Below, in pieces: positions 12,010 to 22,866 of a DNA stretch of 64,000 nucleotides. A program made the translations under genes and the position numbers. The notes under the pieces are model-generated. The model had not been told where the DNA came from and made no database searches. It saw nothing but the letters and a program-made list of their open reading frames with translations. Origin of the DNA: Oncomelania hupensis (lineage: Eukaryota > Mollusca > Gastropoda > Littorinimorpha > Pomatiopsidae); assembly GCA_036898135.1 (NCBI GenBank), contig CM072511.1, forward strand, positions 23,484,631 to 23,548,630, in the 5' to 3' direction. The first letter of the stretch is position 1. Each line of letters opens with the position of its first letter.

Positions 12010-12957
12010 ATGTCGGACCCCGTGGCCTTGAGATTGCGTTTCAAGGAACTAGGAGAAGCTTTACACTTAGCAGGGGCAGACCTAATTGCGTATATCAATG
12101 CAGAGGTAGAGAAACAGGAAGCTAAGGCAGAGAGAGCAGCAGAGAGAGAGGCGAAGAAACTCGAAGCAGAACAGAGAAAAGCGGAACTAGAAGCAGAGCA
12201 AAAGAAATTAGAACTAGAAGCAGAGCAGAAGAAACTAGCATTAGAAGCAGAGCAGAAGAAATTAGAAGCAGAGCAAAAGAAAGCAGAGTTAGAAGCAGCA
12301 AGAGAACAGAAGAAACTAGAATTAGAAGGAGAACAGAAAAGGGCAGCATTAGCAGCAGAGAGAGAAGCAGAAGTTAGGAAATGGGAGTATGAGAGGGCAG
12401 AAAAGGAAAAAGACAGACAGCATGAGTTAGAGCTAAGAAGATTGGGATCAGGAGCTTCAAGTTCTTCCTCAACCCCTCCCCACTCAGATCAGCTAGAGGT
12501 AGCATCCAACCCTGTACAAGGAATGTCATTTCCACTGGGAACATTCAATGAGAGAGAAGAAGGTCTAGATCTCTATTTGACTAGGTTTGAGCGCCTAGCA
12601 ACTGAGTATAAACTAGATCCCACTCATTGGTCTTTTAAGCTTAGTCAAGGGCTTAGAGGAAAGGCTTATGACATCTACAGTAAGCTACCGACTGACAGAG
12701 TGACTGACTATCACAAAGTAAAAGAGGCACTCCTAACGGGATTCGAACTGACAGGAGAATGCTATCGGCAAAAGTTCCGCACCAATCGGAGAGTGAAAGG
12801 AGAGAGCTATGCGCAGTTCGCGGATCGGTTGTCCACAATGCTGGATAAGTGGATTAGCCAGTCAGCCACGGCTAAGACGTATGATGGACTGACAGAACTG
12901 TTAGTATGGGAACAGCTACGGGAAACCACATACATGTCAAGCTCTTGGAGCTTCTGA
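12010..12957 (+). pseudogene. gag: gag of element 1, N-terminal part, cut by an insertion
   Basis: The first ATG of the frame is at 12010. Residues about 35-150 are a long charged coiled coil made of repeated EAEQKKLELEAEQ-like units. Residues about 175-310 resemble a retrotransposon capsid domain (FNEREEGLDLYLTRFERLA, then LSQGLRGKAYDIYSKL, then YRQKFR). From 12938 on the frame runs into an inserted element and stops at 12957; only the codons up to 12937 belong to gag. The remainder of gag, with its zinc knuckle, continues after 13615 in the same frame, because insertion plus duplication total 678 bp, a multiple of three. Gag would form the virus-like particle of the retrotransposon in the cytoplasm; this copy makes only a truncated product. 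Confidence 0.8.
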
Positions 12958-13609
12958 CCATAATTTTTGGCCCGAGAGACCATAATTTTCGATCGAAAAC
13001 CATAAGAAATGCGTAAAACGGTAAACACGCACATACAAATAAAAACAAAACAAAACAATAATAATAATTTTAGCAAACACATGCAAATTCACTTGCATTT
13101 TTTAAATAACAAACAAGCAGGTTAATAAGATATTTTTTTTTTAAAACTTTCATAACTGTGCCCTATCCACTGCAGAAAATAACACCCCTCTCCCTCCCTC
13201 CCCCCCCCTCAAAAAACAAACAAAAAAAAAACAAACAATCCAAATTACTTAATAGAAAAAAGAATCTAAAATACACTGCGTTGCCGAAATGAATACGCGC
13301 TTTTTTCGCTGGTTATTTCGCCAGTTTCAATAAGCTGAATGAACGGAAACCTTTCCTCCAAGACGGAAACAGTGTATAGAAATGCAATGGGCATGCGCAA
13401 GACCCGTACTTCCTCCGAGATCACGATCGCGAGCGAGAGTGACTCAGAATTGTTCCCTAGGCTGTATTTCGAATTAAAATAAAATAAAAATTTTGGATTA
13501 AAAAAAAGGGTCGGGAAAAAGAAAAAAATGCGTAAGATTTTCATCTTACGCCGTAAGGTGAAAAAACCCTTGAAAATACGTAAGGATTACGGAAAAAACG
13601 TAAGACTTG
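12938..13609. mobile_element. 672 bp unclassified insertion in gag, 6 bp target duplication
   Basis: The insert is flanked by ACATGT at 12932-12937 and 13610-13615. It starts CAAG and ends CTTG, so the outermost 4 bp are inverted. Inside, the left end repeats ACCATAA three times within 70 bp, while the right end repeats CGTAAG/CTTACG several times in both orientations. The middle has poly-A and CCCTCCCC stretches (13120-13260) and no credible reading frame. The short duplication, inverted ends and absence of coding suggest a non-autonomous DNA transposon, but I cannot place it in a superfamily. The ATG at 13528 that opens the downstream frame belongs to this insert, not to the retrotransposon. 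Confidence 0.65.
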
Positions 13610-15670
13610 ACATGTATGAAACCATGACCCCCGAGCTGAGAACATTCTCAGTAGAACAGGGCGCGGAAAGACTGGAAGATCTGGTCAAGGTCGCAGATAG
13701 GTACGTGGCCGCCCACGGAGAAGCCAAGAGCTTCAGGCGAGACCTAAAGCCTAACGGGAAAGAGGCACAGAAACGAAGCCCTAACCGGGAAGAGCGCACC
13801 ACGAATAAGCCGAATAACCCCAGACCTGGGCAAAATAAAGGACCCCACACGGAATTCGGGAAAAGAGGTCCCGCAGAACAGAGACGGTATTGTTCGTTCT
13901 GCAACAGAAACAATCACTCTACCGCAGAATGTTTCAAGTTGGCCGCACAACGTAGGGAAGAGCGCGAAAGCCGGCCAGCGCACAGAGTTCTAACTCAAAG
14001 TAGCGGTAACAAGCCACACACGATCGGAGATCACCCATCGGTGACAGACACGGTCAAGGTCAACGGAAAAGAAGCGAACTGTCTGTATGACACAGGTCTA
14101 TCATACGACGCGATAGTTAGGGAATCTCTTGTATCGCGCGCGGACTTGACAGACAAGACAGTCGACTTACAAGGAGCAGACTTGACGAAACCGACGACTA
14201 CTTGCCCAATAGCTTGGATAGAAGTAGAGAGTAGGTACGTCACAGGACGAATCCAAGCAGCTGTTTTACAGAAACCCCTGTATGATCTAGTGCTAGGTTG
14301 TAGGTATGTGTTCTTAGGCACGCCCCCCAAAACTGTAGAGATAGCTGCAGTACAAACCAGGGCCCAAGCTAAAACCCAACCACCCCAGCCCGAGTTCGCT
14401 CCGAATCCAGGACTCGAAGAGATCAAAACAGCACAGAAAGAAGACACCTCGATAGCGAAGTGCTTCCAGAAGCTACCCAAGGCGCACACACCCCCGCACA
14501 AGGGAGACTTCTACATGGAAGAGGGAGTTCTACATCGACAAGGAGATGGAGATCACACCCAACTAGTACTACCAGCCACCCTTCGAGCCCAAGTACTAGA
14601 ATTAGGCCACAGCATGCCACTCAGCGGACACATGGGAATTGGAGCCACAGTGCAGAGAATCAGCGCACACTACTATTGGCCAGGAATCACGGAGGATGTC
14701 AAGCGCTACGTGAAATCTTGCCACCAATGTCAACGATATTCCCCGCGACATCACACCGTACCAGTTACCTTAGGACCATCAGTAGTAGTCGGCGTGCCAT
14801 TCCAGCAAGTCTCAGTAGACATAGTAGGACCACTGCCCATGACCAAGAAGCGGAACAGATTTCTACTCACACTCGTCGACGCATGTACGATGTGGTGCGA
14901 AGCAGTCCCGTTGCCAGCGATCGACACCAAGAAGATTGCAGATGCACTCATCGCCATCTTTACCAGAGTCGGATTCCCGGACAGCATTAGAACGGACAAC
15001 GGATCTCAGTTCACCGGCCGCCTGATGCAAGACGTGTTCGAGTTGATACAAGTTCATCACATTCGCACACCACCATACCACCCCGCCAGCAACGGACAAG
15101 TAGAAAGACTGAATGGAACCCTTCTCACCATACTCAGGAAAGTCGCCGACGACAATCCAGAAGCGTGGGACACCTACGTGAATGCGGCACTGTTCGCATA
15201 TAGAGAAACGCCCCATGCAGCCACAGGCTACACCCCGTCAACATTGCTATTCGGCAGACCTCTAGCAGGACCGCTAGAAGCCCTACGCAGAAGTTGGACG
15301 GAGGCCAAGATAGACGACACACCAAGAGGTGCCACCAAGTACGTCGCAGACCTGCAGGAAACCCTCAAAGCAACGTGGAAGAAAGCTGGTGAAGCACTGA
15401 AGAAGGCAAGAGCCCGTCAGGCGAAGTACTACAACCGCCACGCGAAGGACAGAGAACTGCAAGTCGGCGATCAAGTGCTACTCTTACTTCCTAGTGGAAA
15501 CAACAAGCTGGACATCGCTTGGAGAGGACCGTACCGGGTGACTGCCAAGAAATCCAAGACAGTCTACCAAGTAGAGGTGAACGGGAGAGCCCGATACCAC
15601 CACATCAATCTCCTCAAGAAATACACGGACCGACCAGCGACCCCCGGCACACACACATGGATGGCCATCG
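13610..15670 (+). pseudogene. pol: gag C-terminus, protease and integrase of element 1
   Basis: The frame continues from gag. In order it shows: end of capsid to about 13740; a zinc knuckle CSFCNRNNHSTAEC at 13891-13932; an aspartic protease with the DTG triad at 14089-14097; an HHCC integrase zinc domain at about 14610-14740 (CHQCQ at its end); an integrase core with VDIVGPL, RTDNGSQF and NGQVERLNG carrying the D, D and E residues (about 14818, 14991 and 15091); and a GPY/F-type C-terminal domain around 15520-15635 (WRGPYRV). Protease and integrase look intact. After about 15665 the frame no longer matches retrotransposon protein; the coding sense passes to another frame (RNase H). Integrase placed directly after protease is the Gmr1-type order. 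Confidence 0.85.
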
Positions 15671-15674
15671 CCAT

Positions 15675-16297
15675 CGCGGAAGAAGCTCATCCACAACTAC
15701 AACAGCATCGCCGTACCACTGACAAATGGAACCCGGAAAATCGCCCCGGACAAAGTAGTATGGACAGCGGAATGCGAGACAGCATTCCAAACACTCAAGG
15801 ACAGAATGACATCGGCGCCAGTACTCCACCTACCCGATTTGACTCAGCCATTCGTTCTTCGCACCGACGCAAGCGACTTAGGCCTCGGAGCAGTACTGCT
15901 ACAGCGCGACCCCAAGAATGCAGAGACGCTATTCCCTGTCGCCTACGCCAGCAGAAAATTGAGACCCGCCGAGACCCACTACGCCACGTCGGAGAAAGAA
16001 TGTCTTGGACTAGTCTGGGCCATACAGAAGTTTCAACTCTACCTGTATGGGACCCACTTCACAGTTCAGGTGGACCACCAACCACTATCGTTCCTGGCAG
16101 CCTCCAAGTCTTTGAACTCTCGCCTGATGCGATGGGCACTCACCCTTCAGGCATACTCATTCCAGATCGAGTACATCCCCGGCAAAGAGAACCACGGAGC
16201 CGACTACCTCAGTCGCCATCTCGTGGAGGACACAGCAGCTGTCGCCCACCCAACACAACTAAGGGCCACAGCACCAGAATTCGTCCCCGCCCAGTAA
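15675..16297 (+). pseudogene. RT thumb/connection remnant and RNase H of element 1
   Basis: This frame is +1 relative to the integrase frame. From about 15682 it reads like the region just after the RT palm (KIAPDKVVWTAECETAF), then RNase H with TDASDLGLGAVLL (about 15860), SEKECLGLVWAIQKF (about 15990) and VDHQPLSFL (about 16070), ending EFVPAQ and a stop at 16295-16297. These supply the usual acidic residues of retrotransposon RNase H. No RT palm with a [YF]xDD motif lies between integrase and this region. In the second element of the window the equivalent interval is about 1.1 kb, so a deletion of roughly that size removed the RT catalytic core here. It could be transcribed but not act as an RT. 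Confidence 0.8.
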
Positions 16298-16450
16298 AAC
16301 CCTGTCACTAGTGTCCATAGCTACCTGGCACAGCATTGCAGCTCAGGTAGAGCAACTTACTTAGTTTGTAAATAGGACCCTAGGATAGTGCAGTGTTAAA
16401 CTAGGCTCTGTAGTAGAAAAAGGTCGAATCCAGTAGTCATCGCCTTTTTT

Positions 16451-16464
16451 CAGTTGAGGGAGCC
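16451..16464 (+). promoter_or_regulatory. Polypurine tract before 3' LTR of element 1
   Basis: GAGGGAG immediately precedes the 3' LTR start at 16465, the expected place for the plus-strand primer. It is short and ends in CC, so it is only a fair match. Confidence 0.45.
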
Positions 16465-18755
16465 TGTCATGAACCGAGCAGTTTACCCTGCCCATTGACT
16501 ATTTAGCCATGTGTAGTCTTTGTAACAGTAGAGAAGTTAGACTATTACACAGCAGCAATTAAATTACACAGCAGACCACACACCGCGAGCCCGACCCACG
16601 CTAGCACAGTGAGTCAGCACTTGAGCTTTGAATCGGACCGTTTTAACCAATCAGAGCAGGCTCAGTGGGTAGAGCAGTTTTGAATGTGTCAGAGCCTAAC
16701 ACAGTTTGAATCAGTCGTGTGTGAGACGAGGTAGAGTCAACATCTCCACAGCTAGAGAAATCTCTACACTCATAGACCAGGAAGCAGGACTTAGAATCTT
16801 AGAATTCTCTCAAGTCATCACGGGCCTGAACTTGTCAAACAGGTAAATGAACACCCTTCTGTTTCATCGTGATATGTTTATATTATTGTTGAAATTATGT
16901 TTGTGGAATTTGCTATGCATAAATGTGAATTGTTAATCCGAATTTGCCGTACCACGTGGAAGAGCCGAGCACGAGGCGAAACACGACCGGTTGCGCCGCC
17001 ATGTTGTATCCCGTACGGAACCACTGTTGTTTAACTTATATGTATGTTTGCAGACCAGTGGCTGTACCACTGAATGTTTATATTATTATTAATTCTGTAT
17101 GTGTATAGTTAGACACGATTTATATTTATGTATGTATAGGAATTTAGAGTGAGATTCCAGTGGAACCCGGAAGTAGCAGAATGTTCGTCGCTTATGTATA
17201 GAGATGTGGAGCTATCACTGAGGGCTACTTGGCTTTCAGTGAGACGCTCTGCACAAACCGATTATTCAGGGTTGTGCAGAATTTCGTCTCTTATATTACA
17301 GACGAGCAGGCGAGCTATCCCGAGCTATCCCGAGCTATCCTGTGCGTCCCACTCCACAGAAACGACTATAGTTGGTTGAGGAGACTCTACCGCACAAGAC
17401 GGAAAGAGATACCCGAAGAAACACCCTGTCAGACCCCACAGCGTGGCAAGGGAACCCAACTACACAACGACACAGGTGGACCAGAAGCTACCTCACAGAA
17501 GGACTTCGAACACCCCACACATGAGTTAAGTATGACGGCCTACTAGCGCCAAAACCGAGAGTTACCATTATCACGAGATAATTAAAATTATCACGTGTTT
17601 AGTGTAATTTACAGAGATATCGGTAATCCGCAGTGTTAATTAATAATTATCAGTATTTGCCACGCTTTCCTAGCGACAAAACCTGATCATTACAAATATC
17701 ATGAGATAATTACAATTATCAAGAGATAATTACAATTTTCAAGCGATAATTACAATTATCACTGAAAATTATAAATATCAAGATGAGCATGCGCGGCCCG
17801 ATACGCGATGCGCATGCGCGGCGGAGCCACTGTTCCCAGCACGCCTGGGGTTTTGGCCCTAGTAAAGCGTGGCCAAAACTGAAAATTAGTAATTAACACT
17901 GTGAATTACCGGTATCTCTGTGATTTACACAGAACACGTGTTAATTACAATTATCACTGATACATGTAAGTTTTGCAGGTTTTGACGCTAGTAAGCCGCT
18001 TTACCAGAATTAAGCTTGATCACGTGAAAATTATAATTATCAAGTGAAAATTGTAATTATCATGTGATAATTACAATTTTCAGTTTTGGCGCATTTCCAG
18101 GCGGATTGATAGAGCCAAAACTGAAAATTAAACATGATCACACGAACATATTTGTAATTTTCAATGATAATTGTAATTATCTCTTGATAATTGTAATTAT
18201 CCCATGATATTTGCAATTATCACATGATAATTGTAATTATCAGGTTTTGGCGCTAGTAGGCCGCCATAGTTAAGTGCATAAGGCGAAGGTGCACTTAAAC
18301 TGATCATAACAGGACCACAGTAGTCCAACTCTTCAGAAACTGTAAAACGGACCACAGTAGTCCAAATCTACATGAAATATTATAGCAAAGTGCCCGAGGA
18401 AGAAAAAACAGCTGCCTATACTAGACTATCAGCGATCGAACTATTAGCAGTGACTGAGACTTTTTAAGTTAGATTAGTACTTAGAGAATCTTGTATAGAG
18501 TAGAAGAAATAAATGTGTGATTTTAACTGTTATCAAGTGGCTGGACTACATATGATTCATAGCCGTGTGAAAGCTAGTGTGACAGTAATCTTTTACCATT
18601 TTTCTATCTATTTCTGTACCCCAACCTTAACACAGAACGAGCTAAACAAATAAATTTATTAAAGTAATTCATAGGGTGACGTACTAGCAGTTCCCACCGA
18701 ATAAACGTGAGGGTCCATAATTCCATTGTGCAGAGCCCATAAACCCCACGTGACA
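16465..18755 (+). repeat. 3' LTR of element 1 (2291 bp, includes nested MITE)
   Basis: Compared with the 5' LTR I count four substitutions, one additional CGAGCTATCC unit near 17330, and one nested insertion at 17531-18268. The rest appears identical. The 10 bp unit is present twice in the 5' LTR and three times here. Confidence 0.9.
17531..18268. mobile_element. 738 bp foldback MITE inside the 3' LTR
   Basis: The empty site is visible in the 5' LTR. The insert is flanked by GTTAAG at 17525-17530 and 18269-18274. Its ends are 25 bp terminal inverted repeats with one mismatch, starting TATGRCGGCCTACTAGCGCC. The interior is packed with GATAATT/AATTATC units (AATTATCAYGTGATAATT-like, AATTACAATTATC) on both arms around a GC-rich centre near 17790-17820 (GCATGCGC repeats), so much of it can fold back on itself. 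Variants of GGTTTTGGCGCTAG recur inside at about 17845, 17975 and 18085. No coding capacity. The superfamily is not clear from the 6 bp duplication. Confidence 0.85.
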
Positions 18756-19142
18756 CTTACTTCAGGCTCTTTGAGGTTTTGTTTACGCTGAAAAGATGAA
18801 TTTGACCTCATGAACTGTTCTCAGCCACGATGGTCGCAGCTAATGCTGAACTTCATCGGACTACTCTGGCTGTGTGAAAATTCTTTATTTGCTCTGCAGA
18901 ATTCAATCTTCAACCCGCAGTATGGACCAAAGGCCAGAAATACCCATTAATGCAGTGCTTTGGCGATGTGTCTACTAGCGTATTACGATTTCTTTCATCT
19001 GCAGCGATGCGCAACAGAAGCCAGTAGAACAACTTGTTGGTTTTTAAAGCCGACCTGGAAAATAAATCAGGATTGATAGACTGCATACCTTTGCCGTTTT
19101 TGCCGAAATGGACTAAAGTAGTCAATCCAGTATTCAAGAGAC
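18756..19142. other. Unclassified sequence 3' of element 1
   Basis: This is the insertion target of element 1 continuing toward a LINE fragment. No gene, repeat or RNA was recognised. Confidence 0.5.
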
Positions 19143-19712
19143 CACGTCACTCCCTTGCTCAAAGCCCTACACTGGCTTCCCATCTCCCAACGCATTCAAT
19201 ACAAGACCTTGTCTCTCTGCTACAAGTCCCTCAACAACTCCGCTCCTCTCTATCTCTCTGACTTACTTCACCCATACATTCCCTCTCGCTCTCTTCGCTC
19301 TGCCTCCGACCCTCTCCGCCTCCGCATTCCTCGCTCCAAACTCAGCACGTTCGGGTCCCGCTCCTTCTCTGTCTACGGCCCATCCATCTGGAATACTCTT
19401 CCACTCTCTCTCCGTCAGAAACCCTCTCCCACCTCCTTCCAGTCTGCCCTCAAAACTTACCTTTTCAAGCAGTTCTAACACTATGACCTCACTACGCACC
19501 CCATCGCCAGCTGTCTCTTGCATATAGTGTCTGGTCTGTTTGTGGTATGAGTATATTTGAGTGAATGTATTTTTTGCGTAATTGTTACATGTGTCATTGT
19601 CTAAAGCGTGCACATGCGTGCGTGAGTTGTGAGTGCGCGCTTAGAGTTATAATTATTATAAGATAAGCGCATTATAAATACAGTAATTATTATTATTAAT
19701 TATTATTACGCT
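19143..19712 (+). mobile_element. 5'-truncated LINE, ORF2 C-terminus and 3' UTR (L2/CR1-like)
   Basis: An intact stretch of about 110 codons (stop at 19476-19478) contains LKALHWLPISQRIQYKTL, LHPYIPSRSLRSAS, LRIPRSKLSTFGSRSFSV, WNTLPLSLR and FQSALKTYLF. This is the conserved C-terminal tail of L2/CR1/Rex-like ORF2 proteins. The RT domain is lost by 5' truncation. The 3' UTR ends with AAGCGCATTATAAATACAG and a TTA-rich microsatellite to about 19712. The reading frame has no stops, so this copy is younger than the relics at 5417 and 48484. Exact clade uncertain. Confidence 0.75.
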
Positions 19713-20266
19713 GACAAGGGCTTTGGTTCCATTGGGGAAAAAAAAAGAACTCGCACACACGCAGTTTAGTGTTTTAGAGCAGGGGGCATTCCCATTTAAT
19801 CGTCGGTGTACGGCGTGTCATCCGGGACCTGGAGCTTTGCTATGAGTTACACAGTCATATTAAAATATTTAACGCATGTTAATCTGATGAATACAAATTG
19901 ATACAACAACAAAAACATATTGAAATTGGACCTCCGTGGTGTGTTATTAGGACATTTTGGTGCGGATTAGTTATTTACAGGAAGTAGTTCCTCAAGAGTT
20001 AGCGTGACTTACACAGTCAAAAAGACGTGGACAGATCCATTACATACCAGTGTGAGACTTACTTATTAAGGTCTGGAATGGGAATTGGAAACATCGAACC
20101 TAATAGTTTGTACTTACAATGACGTTCAAGATGCGTTACTGTTTCCTTTATACTTCAATGTACTACAAGACTTCTCCGGTCACTGGGGATTCTCTAAATG
20201 TACTCCGGTTTCTTTTATTAAAATTGTTTGGCTGAACCTATTTCGATAATATATTTAGCTTCCAGA
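19713..20266. other. Unclassified sequence
   Basis: No gene, RNA or known repeat recognised. Short open frames are below 60 codons. Confidence 0.5.
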
Positions 20267-20478
20267 TAGTCTGTAGTCCAAAGAGTGAGTCTATAGTCCT
20301 ATGAGCCCAAAGAGTGAGTCATTAGTCCAAAGAATGAGTCTATTGCCCATAGAGTGAGTATAGTCCAAAGAATGAGTCTAGAGTCCAAAGAGTGAATCTA
20401 TAATCCAAAGACTGAGTTTATAGTCCAAAGAGTGAGTCTGTAGTCCAAAAAGCGAGTCTATAGTCCAAAGAGTGATCC
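20267..20478. repeat. Minisatellite, ~20 bp unit, about 10 copies
   Basis: The degenerate unit is AGTCTATAGTCCAAAGAGTG. Successive copies differ by single substitutions (AGAATGAGTCTA, AGACTGAGTTTA, AAAGCGAGTCTA) and small deletions. It is a tandem array without unique spacers, hence not CRISPR-like. Confidence 0.9.
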
Positions 20479-20734
20479 ACCCTTCCTAGTTCTTGTTCGT
20501 GTTAACGTGTCCATGACGCAAACTATCCACACAAATTAACACTTTTCACATTTAAATTTGCTTTAATTTCTGACGGTTGGCAAATGTTTGTGCGTGTGTG
20601 TGTGGGTGTGTGTGGGTGTGTGTGTGTGTTTTAGACATGCATTCGAATGGCCGGCTGCTATCTTGTTCCCTTTCTTTCTCTCTCCAAGGAAGTTAACGGG
20701 AAACCTTTATTAACCGATTTTTGAAACCTATTTT

Positions 20735-21189
20735 CATGGCCTGGTAGATTTGGGGATTTTACTTGAACGTTCGCAAAAGGCATCGACCCAAAATTCAAAT
20801 CTTTTGGGTTGCAGCTTAAAGAGAAAGAAGAAGGAAAAAAAGGTGATAAAGTTAAGGGGAAAAAAATCTATCGCAGGGGAAAAGAGTGAGAAGAAGACGA
20901 AGAAGAAAAGGTCGAGGTGAAAAATCAAGATTTCCGCGAGGTGAAATTTTAAAGAAAACAAAAAGAAGAAAAAGGAAGGAGAAGAAGAAGGAGAATAAGA
21001 AAAGGATGAGATGGGGATTGGGTGGGTGACAAATCACATTTACAGCGAGTGGAAATCTCAAGCTCGAAGAAGAAGGAGGAGGAGAGTCGGAGAAGAAAGA
21101 AAGAGAAGAAGTAGAAGACTAGTCCATGTATGAACTTTGAAAAAAGAAGAAGAAAAATAGAAAGAGAAGAAGAAGAATTAAGAATGAAC
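20735..21189. repeat. GAA-rich purine tract with recurring GCGAGG motif
   Basis: The plus strand is AAGAAG/GAAGGA-rich. A motif like GCGAGGTGAAATTTT recurs near 20936 and 21042, and again at 21756 beyond the SINE, suggesting one degenerate repeat tract that was later interrupted by the SINE at 21190-21420. Confidence 0.55.
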
Positions 21190-21420
21190 ATTGAGGTTTA
21201 ACCTCTACACCCACCATCGGCGATATGACAGACGGGGACAACTAACCCAGGGAATAAGGGGTAGGCACCTAAATCAACACTGAACCACAAGAGCAATCAT
21301 AATGCTAAAATGGACAGTGAAATATGGCCACTTTTTATTTCGCCCACCACGGGATTCGAACCTGAGTCGCCGGTGTGCCAAGCGAACGCTCTACCATTTG
21401 AACTTCGGCGGTGAGACCTA
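21190..21420 (-). mobile_element. tRNA-derived SINE (minus strand)
   Basis: Read on the minus strand from about 21420, the head is tRNA-like: a D-arm (TTCAAATGGTAGAGCG), an anticodon-like region, and a canonical B box GGTTCGAATCC near 21362-21352. A unique body of about 140 bp follows, ending near GGTTAAACCTCAATG. The tRNA portion does not fold convincingly into a full cloverleaf with matching acceptor arms, so a functional tRNA gene is unlikely. It sits inside a GAA/GA-rich tract. Confidence 0.65.
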
Positions 21421-21491
21421 AGAAGAAGAAGAGAAGAAGAAGAAGAAGAACAAGAAGAACAAGAACAAGAAGAACAAGAAGAACAAGAAGA

Positions 21492-21556
<65 letters not shown>

Positions 21557-21775
21557 ATGAGGAGAAGGACCACAGAAAGAAGGAAGAAGTAAAAGAAAGA
21601 AAGTAGAAGGAAAGAATGAGGAGGAGGGACAGAAAGAAAGGAGAAGAAATGTAGAAGAAGAACGAAAGTCAACATTTAGGGAGGGAAAACTCTCGACAAG
21701 AAGGAAGAACTCAAGATGCGGAGGAGTCGGGAGAATGCGAAAAATCAAAAATTTTAGCGAGGAGAAATCTAGTCT
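21421..21775. repeat. GAAGAA and GA microsatellite tract
   Basis: It consists of AAGAAGAAC repeats (21421-21490), a pure GA run (about 21492-21553), then GAAGGA-rich sequence to about 21710 and another GCGAGGAGAAAT motif near 21756. Open frames here on the minus strand translate repeats (poly-Ser/Leu). Confidence 0.85.
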
Positions 21776-22197
21776 GACGCGAGCTGAAGCTATGCCATTA
21801 CAGCAACTTTAAACCGTTACATCGTCGTTTTAGGACGGAATGACAGCCTTGGAGGCTTTTCTTTTTTCAAAGCAGGGGAGTATTACTGGCTTTTCTGGTC
21901 TGGGGTTTTCATCCCTCTGTTGTAGGGCATTATATTTTTAACCCAAAGATTTTGGGGCATTAAGAAATCGTGTCTCACTTTCGACAAGCCATTATCAGAC
22001 AGCATTAAGAAGTTTCTGATTTCGGCTATGTTGGTAGTTTGCTTGTTGTTTTGTTTGTTTGTTTGGCTGTGATTCTTGCTAGCATTAAGAAGTTTTTGAT
22101 AGTTTGAACATTGCTGGATTTGGATTGTTTTGTTTTATTTATAGCATGCAGAAGTGTCGAACACGTTGGAACATTGCTGGGTTACATAAAATTATAT

Positions 22198-22451
22198 GAT
22201 TGTTGCTTTAGGTCCAGCGGACTCTTCCGAGCCAAATCAGGACCAGATTTCTGGGTTGGTCTACGTTGTATTTAATTTTTTTTTTTGCTTTTTTGTTTTG
22301 CGCTTCTCCTAAGCGGCACAGGTATAACTCTTTCCGTTGCTGGTCTGCAAGGAAACGTATAGGAGTTGCCATGACCAACAGGCATATTGATACACCATTG
22401 TGTGTGATAACACTGAACCTGCTACATAGCAAAAGAAGCGTATGGCGAAGT
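22198..22451 (-). mobile_element. Short retroposon with the shared 3' tail (minus strand)
   Basis: On the minus strand the 3' end (22251 down to 22198) carries GGTCCTGATTTGGCTCGGAA and GTCCGCTGGACCTAAAGCAA, essentially identical to the tail of the 575 bp family. The upstream body is different, and a poly-A-like A-run precedes the tail. So this is a different element that shares only its 3' end. The 5' limit is not determined. Confidence 0.55.
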
Positions 22452-22826
22452 TGTTAAAACCAGTTACAACAATATCTCTCGGACTTGCTGGGTCGAACTC
22501 GCTACTTCGGAAATGTTAGAAATGTCAGATAGACTTGCATCCATGGAACACAAGCTCGGCGCGATATCGGGTGATATTTTTTTAATCACCTTAACAAAAT
22601 ATTACCGACTGATACTATACCGTGATCACAGATCTCGAGGCCCTTTGTTTTTCATTTTCGGGAATATTTCTGTTTCGTCACTGGACCATATCTTTTGTAC
22701 ATTGTTTTCCTGTTTATTCTGTGGTCATGTACGATGGATCTACTATTTTTTCCTCCTGATTTTATTATCGTACGACATTGCTTTTTTCTGTGACCAGCTA
22801 TGGTTAGTTAGTTATTCATTGCTTTC

Positions 22827-22866
22827 ATGGTCCAGCGGACTGCAATGAGCCGAATCAGGACCACCT
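22827..22866 (-). repeat. Isolated copy of the shared retroposon tail
   Basis: Minus-strand GGTCCTGATTCGGCTCATTG followed by CAGTCCGCTGGACC, a diverged version of the tail found at 1894, 2813, 8008 and 22251. The associated body is not recognisable. Confidence 0.6.

Larger units (their letters stand above)
10105..18755 (+). mobile_element. Ty3/gypsy LTR retrotransposon, Gmr1-type pol order, defective
   Basis: The element has two long LTRs starting TGTCA and ending TGACA, a TGG-starting primer-binding site, gag, protease, integrase and RNase H reading frames on the plus strand, and a purine-rich tract before the 3' LTR. The flanks read ATTAC (10100-10104) and CTTAC (18756-18760), a 5 bp target duplication with one mismatch or a 4 bp TTAC duplication. 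Integrase lies before the RT/RNase H region. This order is known in Ty3/gypsy only from the Gmr1 group and is otherwise typical of Ty1/copia. The copy cannot be autonomous: gag is split by an insertion and the RT core is missing. LTR substitutions are few (four by eye), so the insertion is young. Confidence 0.9.

Noticed and set aside
13528..13609. ATG at 13528 as the true start of the pol protein
   Set aside because: The ATG and the first ~27 codons lie in the 672 bp insertion; the retrotransposon frame starts in gag at 12010.
20267..20478. CRISPR-like array
   Set aside because: Short degenerate tandem units without unique spacers, in a eukaryotic context; it is a minisatellite.
21350..21420. 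Functional tRNA gene on the minus strand
   Set aside because: A and B box regions are tRNA-like but the acceptor stem does not close and a SINE-like body follows.
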